DNA from: an uncultured Bacteroidota bacterium
Lineage (GTDB): Bacteria; Bacteroidota; Bacteroidia; Chitinophagales; Chitinophagaceae
DNA: 5,907 nucleotides
Assembly: GCA_903912405.1 (NCBI GenBank)
Contig: CAIWHF010000111.1
Location: 1 to 5,907 of the forward strand
Direction: 5' to 3'
Each line of letters opens with the position of its first letter. Position 1 is the stretch's first letter. The notes beneath the pieces were generated by a model. It worked only from the letters and a program-made list of their open reading frames with translations. It searched no databases and was not told where the DNA came from. Both the position numbers and the translations under genes were made by a program. Shown in pieces: positions 5,520 to 5,907 of the stretch.

Positions 5520-5907
5520 CTATTTTAAGTGATAACAGAATTTTAATCCGCCCCACCAATTCAGCTGCTTACAACCCGGAGTTACATCTGTACTTAGAGT
5601 ACTAGCATATCCATTTCCAGGGTCTTTATCGTTTATGTTGTTGCCCAAGAAAAGAAAGGTATAATTAATTTGATTGGTGATATTGTTTGCACCTACATAC
5701 ATATCAATTTCGCATTTTTTATACTTGCACTGAAAGCCCATTTTTGCATGTAGTTGTGTGAAACCTTTTACTAAATTCGAATTAGCAAAGTCTGTATAAA
5801 CATCTCCTAAATAATAATAGGTTGCATTGGCATAAAATCCTTTTTCTGTTTGGATGTCAATCCCTATCGTGTATTTCATTTTAGGAATTCCTACTACTTG
5901 TTTCCCA
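5520..5907 (-). CDS. TonB-dependent outer-membrane receptor, C-terminal end (5' partial)
   Basis: The frame ends at TAG (5520-5522) and stays open to the right edge, so the ATG at 5879 is internal: the codons before it read GKQVVGIPK, which continues into MKYTIGIDIQ. This G-x-x-V-x-G-x-P stretch followed by alternating beta strands is the pattern of the last strands of a TonB-dependent receptor barrel: GIDIQTEKGFYANATYYYLGDVYTD (a strand pair with GFYAN and YLGD), KGFTQLHAKMGFQCKYKKCEIDMYVGANNITNQ (containing the GxNNITN motif of these receptors), and the last strand QLNWWGGLKFCYHLK. Such proteins import siderophores, cobalamin, sugars or other ligands across the outer membrane with TonB energy; the substrate cannot be read from the barrel end, and the plug domain is outside the window. 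Odd points are four Cys in the visible part and a C-terminal Lys in place of the usual aromatic residue. About 129 of an expected 650-1000 residues are visible. Confidence 0.8.
   Translation of the reverse strand, partial: GKQVVGIPKMKYTIGIDIQTEKGFYANATYYYLGDVYTDFANSNLVKGFTQLHAKMGFQCKYKKCEIDMYVGANNITNQINYTFLFLGNNINDKDPGNGYASTLSTDVTPGCKQLNWWGGLKFCYHLK

Noticed and set aside
5520..5879. A complete 119-residue protein starting at 5879
   Set aside because: The frame continues upstream of that ATG to the window edge with receptor-like sequence (GKQVVGIPK), so the ATG is internal to a longer gene.

Overview
The window looks like low-GC chromosomal DNA of a member of the Bacteroidota, possibly a Chitinophagaceae-like lineage. 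The reasons are the protein styles (a GcvT with GYTGSGG in place of GYTGE, an AlkD-like protein, a TonB-dependent receptor C-terminus), the scarcity of strong Shine-Dalgarno sites, and two exact matches to the Bacteroidota -7 promoter element TAnnTTTG. The lineage is inferred from protein character only; no database was searched.

Left part (1-1334, all minus strand): a MerR-family regulator with a CarH/LitR-type cobalamin-binding region runs off the left edge. Upstream of it, 24 bp away, is a small SRPBCC (START/cyclase-like) protein. The pair is probably co-transcribed. The last 30 or so visible residues of the regulator do not look like a B12-binding domain. They look like the middle of an aldehyde dehydrogenase, joined in frame. 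This is the oddest thing in the window and is either a rearrangement or an assembly chimera at the contig edge.

Centre (1412-4735, all minus strand): gcvT (glycine cleavage T protein), then a polytopic GT-C/GT39-like glycosyltransferase, then pyrH (UMP kinase), with gaps of 35 and 43 bp. They are plausibly one transcript that starts at a promoter in front of gcvT and ends at a good hairpin terminator after pyrH. The three functions (one-carbon metabolism, cell-surface glycan work, pyrimidine nucleotides) are not obviously linked.

Right part: an 83-bp divergent intergenic region carries two head-to-head TAnnTTTG elements, one for gcvT (minus) and one for an AlkD-family DNA alkylation repair gene (plus). 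That gene converges on the C-terminal end of a TonB-dependent outer-membrane receptor (minus), which continues past the right edge. A perfect 14-bp-stem hairpin lies between the two convergent genes and overlaps the alkD-like stop codon.

There are no RNA genes, CRISPR arrays, insertion sequences or tRNA-like structures that I can support, and no gene-free stretch of 300 bases. Most of the window is ordinary core-genome sequence, and I do not see a new multi-gene system in it. The items most worth a second look are the MerR/aldehyde dehydrogenase junction and the probable B12-dependent light-sensing character of the regulator.
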